A program made the position numbers and the translations under genes. Positions 1-11,639 of a DNA stretch of 46,341 bases are shown one piece after another. This stretch comes from Blumeriella jaapii (lineage: Eukaryota > Ascomycota > Leotiomycetes > Helotiales > Drepanopezizaceae), in NCBI GenBank assembly GCA_009599575.1, contig VWND01000052.1, positions 1-46,341 of the forward strand. Direction: 5' to 3'. Under the pieces are notes generated by a model. The model did no database searches. It was not told where the DNA came from and worked only from the letters and a program-made list of their open reading frames with translations. The number at the start of each line of letters is the position of its first letter. Position 1 is the first letter of the stretch.

Positions 1-780
1 TTTAAGCTTTTTAATTATATTTTTTGTATAATTTATATTGCTCGCGAAGCAATTGAAAATTTAAATTACGAATGCTTATCGAATTTGGCTGAAACTCGTT
101 GTTATCGGTGTTACGTAATTAATACATCGTGTATTTTAGCCGACGCGAACGTTATAAACTGCGTGTTTTTTTCCGTTTTTTAAAGCTCGAATAAACAAAA
201 ATTATTAACGCGGTTAATTATATCGAAAAAACTTTATCGTTTTTGCTAATCGATTTTTAAAATATAACGGTTATTTTTTATTTTACGATTAAAACGGTTT
301 TAAAAATACAAAAAAATAAATTTTTAAATCGATCGTAATTCAAAAGCAAAATTAATAATTATAAAACGTATTATTAACGCGAAGCTCGCCGCGGCTTATA
401 AAATTTTTTAATTTTTTGTTTTTCGAATAAAAAATTTTTACGCTTGTTTTACGTGCTGGCGAAATAAAACCTGGCCACGATTTATCAGAAAATGCTTTCG
501 TTTTTAAAAATTTAAAAAAAAAATTTCGCGGCGATTTTTTTGCCGAACGTTTTTTTTGATTTTTAGTCTGGTAAAGCTTCGCAAAAAAAAAAAAAAATTT
601 TCGGCTGCATAGCCGGCGGCAGCTATATTTAAAGAGTTTTTCGCGGGGTTTATTTCAGACCTGATTATCGCGGAGCGTCGAACGCGGATTATTATTTTAG
701 CGGGTTATATTTTTAACTTTTTTGTAAAATTAAGCGGTTTGGTTTTGGATTTTTGGATTTGCGAAAAATTCGGATTTTTT
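1..780. other. AT-rich decayed sequence, no gene recognised
   Basis: No reading frame of useful length and no recognisable domain was found on either strand. CpG is frequent while CpA and TpG are scarce, as in the adjoining retrotransposon relics, so this is probably RIP-mutated repeat DNA. It lies downstream of the minus-strand copia relic and could hold that element's 3' end or LTR, but no second copy is present in the window to prove it. Confidence 0.5.
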
Positions 781-869
781 TTAATTAAAAAATAGTTTTT
801 GCTATATTTAAATTTTAATAAAAATTTGTTTAAATAAATATACGCTTGCAAAATGCAAGCTTTTTAGTT

Positions 870-1290
870 CGATTAGTCGAGCTTTTCGATAAAGCTTCGA
901 AAATTTCGTAAATTAAAAAGTTTAACGAAACTTTCGTATTTTTATCGAATCAGATTTTTAATAAAACCGTTTGCGTATATTTTATTTATTAAAAAATATA
1001 TAATTTTAAACTTTTTATTTTAGTATTTTTAACGAATTTATATATTGCTTATATCGACGTAGCGAAGTTTCGTAGAAATTTTTTTTTTGTTTTTTACGAT
1101 TAGTTTAATCGTTTGTTAATTATCGTAATATACGTTTTATTTAAATATAATATCGAATCGAAGCTTTTTGAAAAAACGTTGAAATGCTATTATTTTTTTT
1201 ACGATCGTTATATAAGCAAATAGTTCCGTTTTAGTAAAAGAAATAATAATTATATTTTATCGTACAGCTTTTTACAAAATAGCATTTCCG
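870..1290 (-). pseudogene. copia RNase H domain remnant
   Basis: The minus-strand translation contains TKTELFAYITIVKKIIAFQR followed about 40 residues later by STKLRYVDIS. These match the conserved end of Ty1/copia RNase H, where a T-E-A-E/L stretch precedes the K-LRHVDI motif. Stops interrupt the frame, for example after the FDIIFK segment. The domain would remove the RNA strand during cDNA synthesis; here it is non-functional. It lies directly downstream of the RT remnant, as expected for a single pol polyprotein. Family assignment is strong from the two motifs; the C-terminal limit is uncertain. Confidence 0.75.
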
Positions 1291-2560
1291 AAAAAAAAAA
1301 GATATAATTTTAAAAGGATTTCCGAGTTTTTAAATCGTCGGCGAAAAAAGCGTCGGTAAAAATTATTAATTGGTTTTTTCGCTTTTTCCGATTGTAAACG
1401 ATTTTTAAAAACTTTGTTTTATAAAAATATCGAAGCGTTTAATTGGCTGCTTCGAAATATTAGAAACTTAAATTGGTAAAAAAGTAAAAAAGCTGAAGAG
1501 CTGCGAAAACCACGTCGAATCGAAGTATAATAGCCGTGTATAAAATTAAACCGATTTTTTTTTAATATTTTTTAATTTGCGAAAGCGTAGCTACGCTTGG
1601 GTTTTTAACAAATTCGCAGGTTAGGAAAAGCGTATTTAAAAAGCGCTTTTTGCATATATTAAACTTCGTAGCGATTTTTTCGATATACGAATCGTAAAAT
1701 AAAAACATTTTTTTTTTTTGTTTGTTTCGTAAAATACGAATTTCGAAAAAATAATTTAGATTTTTTATATTTGTAAATTCGTAGGCTTTTTTCAGACCGA
1801 AAATAATTTCGTCGGCTTTTGACAAATAAAAGGCGTGGTATAAAACTTGAATATCGTCGACGTAAAACGCTACGTATACGCTTCGTATTTCGTTAGCGAA
1901 TATATAAAGCTTTTCGTTTATTGATTCGAATTTCAGTTTTTTTTAAAATATTAGCGAATTCGCCGTATTATAAGACTGGAGAGTTTTTTTTAACTTATAT
2001 AAAGCTCGGTTTAATTGTGTTATTATATTTAATTATTTAAATCTATTAGGCAGATAGTACGTAATTGGTTTATTTTTAAAAATTCGTTTTATATTAACGA
2101 ATGTATTAATTATATCGAATTGTTTGATTTTCAGATCGAAATAAGCCGCTAGCGTTATAACCGTTCGAAAAAAACGGGCTGCGAATATAGCTGCGTATAT
2201 AAAAAAAATTGAAACTTTGTTTTGGAAGTTTTTTTTTACGATTAGTTTCGATTTGCATCGCTGTAATTCGCTTAAGCTGTTTGTTTTGTATATAAAAATT
2301 TATTTAAATAAAATAAGTTTTATAATTTTATTTTTTTTAATAATTTTCCAGTATTTTTTGGTTTTTAAGTTTTTAATTTCGGTTTTTATTTTTTTTTTGA
2401 ATTGCTTTTTTATTTGGTGGTTTTTTAATTCGTTTTAGTTTTTTAAAGCTTTCGGTAGATTGTTTCGATATTGTTTTTGATCGGAAGGTTAAATATTTTT
2501 TACCGATTTTTTTTTTTATCGAAGCTGCTATTACTGCGTGGACAGCTTAGAAATTATTTT
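1290..2560 (-). pseudogene. copia reverse transcriptase remnant
   Basis: The catalytic YVDDI motif is encoded at 1864-1850. Downstream, an 87-codon open stretch at 1825-1562 contains YFFEIRILRN, DSYIEKIATKF and LTCEFVKNP, the typical copia sequence between the palm and the RNase H connection. Upstream, around 2160-2035, FDLKIKQFD and ITYYLPNRFK match the RT segment that begins with F-D-x-KQ-DV-AF and ends at P-GF. Both catalytic aspartates of the YVDD box are still encoded, but many TAA/TAG codons break the frame. This is a dead pol segment, damaged mainly by C-to-T and G-to-A changes. Confidence 0.82.
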
Positions 2561-3099
2561 TATTTATTTAAATCGGCTCGTTTGTTTAAAACGTATAAAC
2601 AAATTCGTCGATTTATTATTTAATAAATAAAGCTATTAATTAAAAGATTTCGCATATCGTAGCGTATATTTCCGGTTTATCCGGTTAATATAAAATGGAA
2701 TTTGTACGATTTCGTTTGGCAGTTTTTAAAATCAGCTGCTTTTTATCGCTTATCGGAAACTTCGATTTGTTTTTTTTACTTTTTTTAAATAATGCTTTTT
2801 TTTTAATGGTTAATTTTGGAAAAGCTTCCAAAAGTAAGCGTTCAGATGGCTGTTTTATTTTAAATCGATTTGGCGTTTGATTTGCCGGGCGATAGCTTTT
2901 AATTATAATTTAAAAGATTGAATTGCGCGCTTTTCGTATAAAGCCATTTTTATATCCGCGCCGAAAAACTTTTTGAAATTTTGCTTTGTTTTATTTTGTT
3001 TTGCAATAATAAGCTTTGCTAATTTGTTACTTTTTTTAAAACTTTTATAATTTTCTGACGCTTTTATCGCGTCGGTCAAAATATTTCGAATATGCTTTG

Positions 3100-4330
3100 C
3101 ATATTTCCGATTAATAATTAATTTTAAAAATTAAAATTGGTCGGTAATAACTTTATCGAAAGGGCTTTTATAAAAGATTATTATTCCCGAGTTTTGAACG
3201 TTTAAATCGATCGTAAAAAAAGGCTCGATTATTTCGATTTTTATTAGGTTTTTTATTTCCGAGGATTTGGCTTTATTTTTTAAGATATTTAAATCCATTA
3301 GTATTAAAATGTTTTTTTTTTTACCGTAGATTTTAAAGGTTTATTAAGGGGGTCTGAAATCGGTTCTGGTTTTGATAGCGGCTCCGGTGGAAAAAGACTT
3401 TTATTTTTTTTGTAAAATCTGAAAATTGCTCGTTTTGTAATAATAGCTTTTTTTTTGTATTATTTTTTTTTTAGTATATCGAGTTTTGCTGGTTTGCGTC
3501 GCTATTAAAACCGTTCGCTAGTATTTAATATTCAGCGTTTTAAGCTTTTTCGTTTTCCGCGTTTTCGATAAATTTTACGGTTTTTTAAAGCTTTAGTTTA
3601 ATTATAAAATTTGGATTTTCAGCTTTCGAAAAATAAAATTTAAATTCGTTAAATACTACGTTTCGGCTCGTAATTATACGTATTAGCTAAGGCATTCAGA
3701 TTTTATAAATATTAAAAGCGTTATATTTAATTAAATATCCGATATGTTTTTTCGGAAGGATTTTAAATTTTTTTTTATATTTTATAGCCTTCCGATTTTT
3801 TATTATTAAATACGCACGAGCTTCGTACGCATAAACTTTGCTTTAGTTTGGTCTGAAATCGGCCGTACGCGCTTTTATAATAGCAGGATCGTAGTACCGG
3901 AAATATTACTTAAATTAATTATATAAAATTTTATTTAAAAATTTAAATTGTTTTTTCGTAAGCGGCGATATATTATACAAATGCGCTGCTGCTTTTATCG
4001 TTTCGGACTAAAAGAAAATTAAAAGGCCCGTTTTAATTTTTATTTTTATCGAACGCTTAATTATTTTTTTTTTTGCTCGTTCGATCGAGTTATTTAACTG
4101 ATATACGTAGAATAAAATTAATTTCAGATCGATATTTTCGCGCTTCGTTTATTTTTAGTATTTCGAAATAATGTTTTTTTGCTTTAAAATTACCGACGAT
4201 TCGTTATTTTATCGAATTTTGCAAATGGAAAAATTGTATTAGCGTTTTATTTATACGTCGAACGTTTGGAAACGGTTCAGAACGACTTTTATATTTTTCG
4301 TTTTGATGGCGAAAGTTTAAATTTTTTTAT
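3100..4330 (-). pseudogene. copia integrase remnant
   Basis: Around 4100-3850 the minus strand encodes ERAKKKIIKRSIKIKIKTG, then ETIKAAAHLYNISPL. This corresponds to the copia integrase core segment in which N-x-x-ERA is followed by an LW-E-x-x-AA-YLYN-TP stretch. About 60 residues on come YEARAYLIIKN, HIGYLIKYNAFNIYKI and RNVVFNEFKFY, the conserved C-terminal GYL-GY and RDV-FNE motifs. Stops interrupt each block. The position upstream of the RT is the diagnostic copia gene order. The N-terminal HHCC finger was not found, so the upstream limit is loose. Confidence 0.75.
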
Positions 4331-4699
4331 TATATTCGTTTTTTATTAAAAATATTTACGTCGAGCCGTTATAAGCTTTTTTACGACTTTTGAAATAATC
4401 GTAAAAGTTTTAGCCGATGCGAAAAAAAAGCTTGGGAAATTTATTTTCTGATATTACTTTTGAAATTATTTGCTTTAAATGCGTGATAGCATATTTTTTG
4501 TATTTTATTTTAATTAAGCTTTTGATTTTTATTTTACGAGTATTTTCGATCAGCTTTTCGAACGCGTTTTTATTTAAATGGTCCGAACGAAAGTATTATA
4601 AACGCGTATCGTTATTCCGATCGTACGTAAATACGCTGTTTTTTTTAAATTTATGGCGCGTACGACGTTTCGGAATTATATAAATTATTAGGCCGGGCG

Positions 4700-4938
4700 A
4701 ATCACGTTTTAAAAAATTTAAATTATTACGTAGAAAATGCGAATAAAAAAAGCAGTTGATTTTGATATATTTAAATATATAAAAATCGGCGATCGTTTAA
4801 TATTAACGTTTTAAAATAAAGCTTTTAGAATTTTTAAAACGAAAAGTATTATTTGACCTTTAAAATTAATAATTTTTTTTTAGCTAAAAAACTAGCGGAA
4901 ATAATATTAGTAGTAAAATCTGGAACGATGTTAAGGGG
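4700..4938. other. short AT-rich stretch between copia relic and LTR
   Basis: No domain was recognised. A copia gag would be expected here and further to the right on the minus strand, but only about 240 bp separate the integrase relic from the LTR. The copia element therefore seems truncated or interrupted at this point. A short open frame in the opposite direction over 4417-4683 has no support. Confidence 0.4.
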
Positions 4939-5378
4939 TGCGAACGAGCAGAAGGTTCGTAAATGATTTGTATTGACTACGGGGTTCTAAGTTTAGAAAT
5001 GTCGTAAAGTCTAAAATACAGTGTATGCGGGCTCCGATGTCACGTGATAACAACGTGACCTTCGGACCACGTGACCAACGAACTGACGTTTTATTTTTTT
5101 ATGTATAATCTTTCTTTTTATTATAAAAGTAGGTAGGAAAACCAGACTGATACAGCCATATGTCGGTGGATAAAATAGTCTAGGGAATCTCTAGAAAAGA
5201 CTGAAGAAAAGAAAAGAAAAATAAATGAAAATGTGAATTAGACTGCGTGCTTATAGTATTATCTAAAGGAATGCTTTACTTTTATATCTGTTAAAAATAG
5301 TTAATAGCAAAAGGTTTCGAAAGGGTCTATGCCTCGACTATAGCTAAAATTATTAATTTCTATTAATACAAAATATCA
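4939..5378 (-). repeat. gypsy-family LTR, longest copy (440 bp)
   Basis: The left portion (about 4939-5095) recurs at 22054-22220 and the right portion (about 5105-5378) recurs at 16091-16375, the inner edges of the gypsy element between those positions. Read on the minus strand the unit starts TGATAT and ends TTCGCA, a TG...CA structure. No clear target-site duplication is visible, so it may be a solo LTR or belong to a damaged element. Differences from the other copies are mainly C/T and G/A transitions. The right flank ACCGTTTATATT resembles the right flank of the 16.4-kb copy, which suggests internal sequence once lay to the right. Confidence 0.75.
5041..5073. promoter_or_regulatory. paired CACGTG motifs in the LTR
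   Basis: CACGTG occurs at 5041-5046 and 5068-5073. The same pair is present in the other LTR copy at 22156-22161 and 22183-22188, where the first lies in the 10-bp palindrome GTCACGTGAC. CACGTG is the core recognised by bHLH factors such as the Cbf1 type. Use as an LTR promoter or enhancer element is inference; the conservation is seen directly. Confidence 0.45.
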
Positions 5379-5559
5379 CCGTTTATATTTTGTTTCAAAT
5401 AATATACGTAATCGTTTTTAATTACGACCAAAAAAAAATATAATTTCAACGAATGCAATTTAATTTATTTTATATAATTTAAAAACTAATTAATTAAAAA
5501 CCGAACTTTTTAGCTCTATACTTTTTCGGTTTTTTAACCCGTTCTTAGCCTTTTTGCTA

Positions 5560-8500
5560 TTAGCTTTTATAAAAAAATAACGTTTCGCTTATCGTTTAAA
5601 TCATTTTGTTTATTTTGCTTTTTTAAAAAATGGCTCGATAAAATATCAGTCGAAGTATCGTTTAGACTTACGAACGTTTTAATAACTTTTTCGTCGATAA
5701 TATTATTAAGTATCGCCGCGACCGATGCTTTTTACGACTTTTTTCCGTAAATAATAAATTTCAGCTTTTAAACGTGATTTTACGCTTTACAAAAGGCGCT
5801 AAAAAGTCTTGTGTTGAAATCGTAAAAGTAGTCGATTAATTCGTCGTAATTAAAACCGATTAACGCTTTTATTTTCCGTAAAACCGATAGGTCGGACTAC
5901 GGTTATTTACCGACGAATGCTTTTAAAAAGGCTTCGAAGCCTATAAAAAAAACTATTCCGCGGAATAGTTCGAAAGTAATCGTTTGCAATCGAAACCACC
6001 GAAAATATTATAATTGCTTTCGTCGCAATATAAACAGTATTAAATTGCTTATCGAATTATCGTTTTCGAAATAATTTCTGTATTTTTGCGCCGTATAATT
6101 ATTCGAATAAATTAATATCGCGCCGTCGGTTTTTTAGATTTTAAATCTGACGAAAACCTTTTATTTAATCGAAAAGCTGACAAAAATCATTTTATTTTTT
6201 ATTCCGTAGCTTTCGGTTTCGTAATTCGATAAAATAGCCGAAGCTATTATTTTAAACGCGCTAAAATACAAAAAAGCTAGGCTTTTTTAAATAATTTTAA
6301 TTAACTTAGCGTCGTGGTATAATCGCAAATAAATTTCGATTATTCCCGAGTTATATGCGAATGCAGACAAAACGTAATAATCGAAAATAGCGTCGGTAAA
6401 ATCTTCGATTTTTTTTTTTTTTTAAAAGTCGGCGATATCGAATTTTATAATTGTAATACGGTCGGGGCTAACGAAACCTGAAGCGATCGGAACGTCAAAA
6501 TATGCCACGAAGCGGCAGTTTTTAAAATTCCGAATAATTAAAACAGCGAAATAAAGGCCGGAATGCATTCTGAAAATTTATTACGTAAAACTGTAAAATA
6601 TATTAGCGAAAAAAGCTGTAAGCGCTTTTTGGGTTTTAACCAATCGAAAATAATATTTATATATAATTATTTTTTTTTTTATAAAATACAGCAGTAGTTT
6701 GTTTTCTCCGTTATGAAACTTTACGTAATTAACGAATTCGCAGCTTAATTTAAATAAATTTTAAAATATATTTTCGGTCGAAAAGCCAGAAAAATCGGCT
6801 TTTAAAAATATTCGTTGCTTTTATTTTTTTACGTTTCAATCGAATTTTATAATCGCGCTGAAAGCTTTAGAATCTGTTTTAAAATTTACGTAGCCTAAAT
6901 AAGCTTTAACACGTGCTTAAATAATTTTCGTAGTTTTTCGTCGAAATATAAATTAATTATTAAAATCAATTTCGAATACGTCGTAATCCGAATTTTTAAT
7001 AGCAGCGAATCGATTAGCGAAGCCGATAACGTTGATTTTTTTGTAATTAAATCGCAGTACGCCGCGTAATAACGTACGTAAAAATGGCAGAATTTGCCGT
7101 TTTTTTTAACGTTAACGTTATTCGTAAAAACGAAATTAAAAAATCGGAGTTTTTTAGCGAAAAAAAGCTCGAGTAAAAACGGATCACCGTTTTCAAAAAT
7201 CTTTTTTATTTGCTTTAGCGTATTATATTTGTAATTTTCCGAAAAAAGCTTGATTTAGTTTTCGTTCGAAGCAAAAGAAAAAAAACTGACGGGTTTATTT
7301 GGTTTTTATATAAAAATATCGAAATAAAACTTTTGAATCGTTTCGTCGTCGAAAGCGAAAGTTTTAAATAAAATAATTTAATCTTATGCTTTTTATATAA
7401 TTTTTCTCGCGATAATTTCGATATTTTTTTTCAAATTTTTTCGGTCGAATTATATAATAATTAAAATTTTAAATGTTTTTATTAAAATCTAAAATATTAA
7501 CGGTTCGACGTTTTTAAACGCAGCAAGCGTTTTTAGTATTTGCGTATTTAATTTCGAAAAATCAAATTTAAAATCGTTTTAAGTTTTTCCTTTTCGAAAT
7601 ACCGGCGTTTTTTTTTTTTTAAATTTAATTCCGTAAAATCGTCGCGTTTTTTATTAATTAACTTAAAGCTTATAACTCGGCGTCGATTTCCGGCTGTTTT
7701 TATTCGCGGTGCCTTTTTTGCTAGCGACGCGAATGGTTTTTTTTTTCGAACAGAAAATGTTTCGGAAATATCGGCGCGCTTTTTTACGTTTTTTATTTTT
7801 ATTTTTTTCGGAATCGTTTCCACCGGTATAATAGGTTTTTTATATTCGAATAAGCGATTATTTGCTATTACGTTTTTAATTTCGTTTTCGGATTCGTTTT
7901 CGATAATTGAAAATAAAAATCGTCGAGTTATCTTATCTATTTTAAAAATATTAATTGCTACTGCGTATATTTTTTCGAATTAAACGAGGATAATATTAGC
8001 TTTTTCGTTTTTTTCGTTTTCGTAGATTTGAAATATCGAAATAGCGTCGTTTTTTTCGTTTGGTATAAAAATGCCGCATTTAGCGACGCTTAGTTTTTTA
8101 TTTTAAAAAAAAATTAAATTTAAGGTTTCGCAGCCGACTAAAACTTTTTTTAGCGATTGCATAACGTCGTCGATTAATTTGCAAACGATTATAAAAAGGC
8201 TTGTAAACCTGCGGATTTTTGAATTATTAATTTTTAAAGCTTGCGTTTTAAAAATATAAGCGTTTAATATCCAAATTTTTTTTTAATAAAAATAATAGTT
8301 TCGAAAAAACAAGCGAAATGCCGAAATAAAATAATACCGGTGATTTTGTTAAAAACGTATTTTTATATTTTTTTTTCGTTAATTTAGCAAAAAGCGCAAT
8401 ATTCGGTTTGTTATTTTCTTTTTGTTATTTCGAGCTTTTTTTGCTTCGGCGAAAGCTTTTGAAGCGTTATCGTAATTTAGCAAAAACTTGTCGTAATCGA

Positions 8501-8590
8501 AGTTTTTACGAACGAATTCAGTTTTAACGAAGCTTTTGTAATCGAATAAAAATTCGTTAACGTTTTTAATTATTATATTAAATTGCTTTA
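5560..8590 (-). pseudogene. long RIP-mutated coding region, family not recognised
   Basis: Mostly one minus-strand frame can be followed for about 3 kb through scattered TAA/TAG stops and a few frame changes. The longest clean stretch is 7823-7548, rich in Lys and Arg. Readable islands from N- to C-terminus include FVKTEFVRKNFDYDKFLLN (near 8520-8460), ITRRFLFSIIENESENEI (7950-7890), FCHFYVRYYAAYCDL (near 7100-7050), ARVKAYLGYVNFKTDSKAF (near 6915-6860), RFVAYFDVPIASGFVSPDRI (near 6520-6460) and YYVLSAFAYNSGIIEIYLRL (near 6390-6320). Many stops sit where Gln or Trp codons would be natural, as RIP predicts. No RT, integrase, helicase or transposase motif was seen. It may be an accessory gene or an unfamiliar transposon protein. 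Confidence 0.5.
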
Positions 8591-9240
8591 TAAATGTTTT
8601 TACGAAAACTGCTTATTAATTTAAAATAGCGGCATTATATATTTGTTTAAATTCGGAAAAATTGCGTATAATAGTTCCGTTTTAAAATAAATTAAAAATA
8701 AATTTGTTAAATTTAACAACGCTTTGCTTAAAAAACGATATAATATCGATAAGTTTATTAATTAAAAAAGTATATTATATTTGTTAAAAAGTAATTAAAA
8801 AAAAATACGGAAACTATAGGATATTTGTATTTAAAAGCCACGGGAATTCGCATATTGTTTTTCTAATAAATTATAACTGTTCAAATAAGCATTCGTTTAA
8901 AACAACGAAAAAAGTAAATAATGCAGAAAATAGCAAATAATAAAATGTATAAAAAATAGTTTTCGTAAAATGTGCGAGCAATATAAATATATTAAATATG
9001 CGGCTTAAACATATACAAAACTTTTGTTTTAATAAACAAAAATATAGTTAAACAAAAAAAAGTATAGTAAATGTCTTAAATAATATAAAAAAAGGTTTTA
9101 AAAATATAATAGTATATATAAAAACAAAAACAATAAAACAGCATATAATAAAAAAAAAAAATAAATAATAAAAACAATAGAATAATTAATAAACAATTTT
9201 GTATGTATTTTTCTTTTTTTCGGTTATAAATAGAATTACG
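8590..9240. other. AT-rich spacer, no gene recognised
   Basis: The sequence becomes A-rich with short AATAAAA-type runs and few CpG sites. It lies just beyond the 3' end of the minus-strand gypsy pol relic, so it should contain that element's 3' LTR, but no matching copy was found near 15.6-16.1 kb. Nothing else could be supported. Confidence 0.4.
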
Positions 9241-9259
9241 ATTTAAACTGTGCTTTCAG

Positions 9260-10520
9260 CAGCGGGGTCGTCGTTCGGCTGTTTTCAAACTTTTTCAGAA
9301 AATTTTTTTTTTTCAAAAGTATAATCGCTTTAATCGGAATCGTCGTCGGAATCGCTAAAATCGGAATCGCTGTTTAAATCAGAATTCAAAAGATAAATTT
9401 ATTAGTTTTTTCTATAAAATCGCTTTAACCGATTGGCGGCGAACGTTTCTTTTAGTTTTGTTTTATCGAATTTCGTAAGCTTATAATAGCTTTTATTTAA
9501 TTCGGCTTCGTATACTTCGTAAGGTCCGAGCCATTTATAATTAAGCTTAATATCGGCCGATTTATTAATAGCGCGCTGGACGTCGTAAACTAAAACCAGA
9601 TTTTTTTTTTTAATTAGCGTTTTTTTTAAAATCTTGGTTTTATTCTAAATTTTTTTAGCCGCCTTTTTATATTTTTTTTTTTTTAAAATTATTTTTTTTA
9701 TATTTATATCGCGGTAATCGAGCTGCTTAAATCTTATTGCTAATAAATCAATTTTCGTTTTCATTTTAATTACGTTATAAAACTTTTATATAGGTTATTT
9801 TGTTTTTAAAAGCAGTCGAGCGTTTTTGTCGTATTAAATAAAAAATAAAATCATTTTAATAAAAACGTATATATATATACGCATAACAAAAAGCATTTTC
9901 GAAAATTTCCGCGACCAACGCTTATAATTTTTTCGAATAGCTTTTAAAAAGCCGTTAAAAATATTTTTATAATTTTGTTTAACGGATCCGTTGCTTTTCG
10001 AATTATAAGCTAAAATTTAGATGCGCTGAATGCCGTATTTTTTTGCGAAGATTTCGACAACGCTTTTGTTTTCGAATTTATTATCGACGTTTAATTTGCT
10101 AAATAAACCGTGTCGATATACAACGTTTTTTTTAAAAAAAATCGTTATAATTTCGAAAATAACGTTTCGGAAAAATCGGTTTTTAAATTATTTAAATAAA
10201 TCGTCGATAACGAATACAAAGCACGTATATCCGCGGTCGGTAATCGGTACGCGTATAACGTCGAAATTAACTTTTTTTTAAATTTTAAAAAACCACGTCG
10301 GATATAATAAATTTTCTTTTCGGCCAGGCTTTCGTTTTTAGCAAAAAATACAGCTTTTAACGAAAATTTTATAATTTTCGAAGCATTTTTTTTATTAAAA
10401 ATTGTTTTTAATTCGGTAATAAATAGCTTTTGCTTTTTTATAAAACACTTTTTCGTAGGCTTCTTTTATAACTTAAAATTTATTAGTTTTATTGTTTATT
10501 ATTAGGCGTTTTTAATATAT
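9260..10520 (-). pseudogene. gypsy copy 1: integrase remnant
   Basis: Around 10010-9960 the minus strand encodes AYNSKSNGSV, the conserved integrase segment in which A-Y-x-x-x-x-NG precedes a V-E motif near the third catalytic acidic residue. At about 9540-9410 it encodes WLGPYEVYEAELNKSYYKL followed by AANRLKRFY, matching the C-terminal W-LGPY and NRLKRF motifs of the fungal gypsy integrase. A Ser/Asp-rich tail (SDSDFSDSDDD) follows at about 9370-9340 and probably ends the polyprotein. Multiple stops make it non-functional. Confidence 0.75.
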
Positions 10521-10592
10521 ATTATTTTTTATTTTATATAGCTTTTTATTAGCTAAAATATAATCGAAAGCTTGGTTTTTAAATAATTTAAA

Positions 10593-11400
10593 TTAATAAT
10601 TTAATACGCTAAACAATTTAAACAAAATAGTTAAATAATATACGATTGAATAAAAATCCTCGGTTTTGTAATTATCGATCAAAAGTTTATTTTTATCGCT
10701 AATCGGCTTATTCCGATCGTTTTCGATTAAATTTATTCGCGATGCTAGCCGAGATAATAACGCGAATACTTTTTCGGCCCGAAAATCGATGTTTTTTATT
10801 CGCGGTGCCAGCCGAAATAACAACGCGAATAGTTTTAATTTTGTAAAATCAAAAGCGCAAATAACGAAGTAGCCGATTTCGTTAGCGATTTATTCGTCGA
10901 TATTTATTCGCTTTGTTTAGCGAAATCAAACGAATAAAAACGTTTTCGTTTGAAAAAGCCGTTTACCGTTGTATTAATTATTTTTTTAATATGTCTGATT
11001 TCGAAGTTTATAAATCGCATTTAGGCTATTTAATTAATAACGAACGCTTTTGATAGATTATTAGCTTTTTTATTCAGTTAATCGACAAAAATTTTTGCGT
11101 CCGTTTTCAAAATAAAATATACGCCGTACAATTCGCTTTTTATTTTTTTTATTATTTTAAAAGCGCTTCGATATTTTTTTTTAATAACATCGTAACGTAT
11201 TTCCGCGAAAAATTATAAGCCGCTTTCGAATCGTAAAAAATGCCGTTTTTTGTTTTCGTTTATTTATTGTAATACAATTTTTTAACCGAAAATATTAGCG
11301 TCGATAATTAAAATAATTTCTTTTGCGTTTGGGCTGTAATCGATTCGCATAAGCGATAGGATCGATAAAAAGTCGTTTTTAAAAACTTTTATAATTTTGC
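10593..11400 (-). pseudogene. gypsy copy 1: RNase H and linker remnant
   Basis: Minus-strand islands IILIIDANIFG (near 11320) and ELYGVYFILKTDAKIFV (near 11130-11080) match the gypsy RNase H, which begins with a L-x-x-DAS block and has a conserved LYG-x-x-F-LETDA motif. A 76-codon open stretch at 10823-10593 continues in the linker between RNase H and integrase and contains ENDRNKPISDKNKLLIDNY; it has no enzymatic motif of its own. The catalytic acidic residues are partly visible, but stops abound. Confidence 0.7.
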
Positions 11401-11639
11401 TTTGTTTTTTTTTTTAAACGAAATCGATTTTTTTTTTTATCGTAGCGTAAATGAATGCAGCTTTTTGAAAAAAGTTTTTAATTTAATTGCGATAGTAAAT
11501 TATAATGCTAATAAAAGCTTTGGCTTCGGTAATATTTTTATATTTTTCTTATTCGCAGATCTTTTTAATTTTTTTTCGTTAAAAGTAGCGGCTAGCGCTG
11601 TTAGTTATATAACCAACGATATTTATTTCGGATATGCAA

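Larger units (their letters stand above)
780..4700 (-). mobile_element. Ty1/copia LTR retrotransposon relic (RIP-mutated)
   Basis: Minus-strand fragments occur in the copia order integrase, reverse transcriptase, RNase H, reading from high to low coordinates. In Ty1/copia the integrase precedes the RT, the reverse of Ty3/gypsy, and that order is seen here. Every frame is interrupted by stops and frame changes, so the element cannot encode proteins. No gag, zinc knuckle or own LTRs were identified. The 5' part may be truncated near 4.7-4.9 kb, just before an LTR of a different (gypsy-linked) family. Confidence 0.8.

Noticed and set aside
4417..4683. Plus-strand open frame of 88 codons
   Set aside because: It runs antisense to the copia relic, has no recognisable motif and arises in stop-poor complement sequence.
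5560..8590. Starship captain (tyrosine recombinase) or DUF3723-type cargo gene
   Set aside because: No R-H-R-Y catalytic set or other diagnostic motif could be read, so the family is left open.
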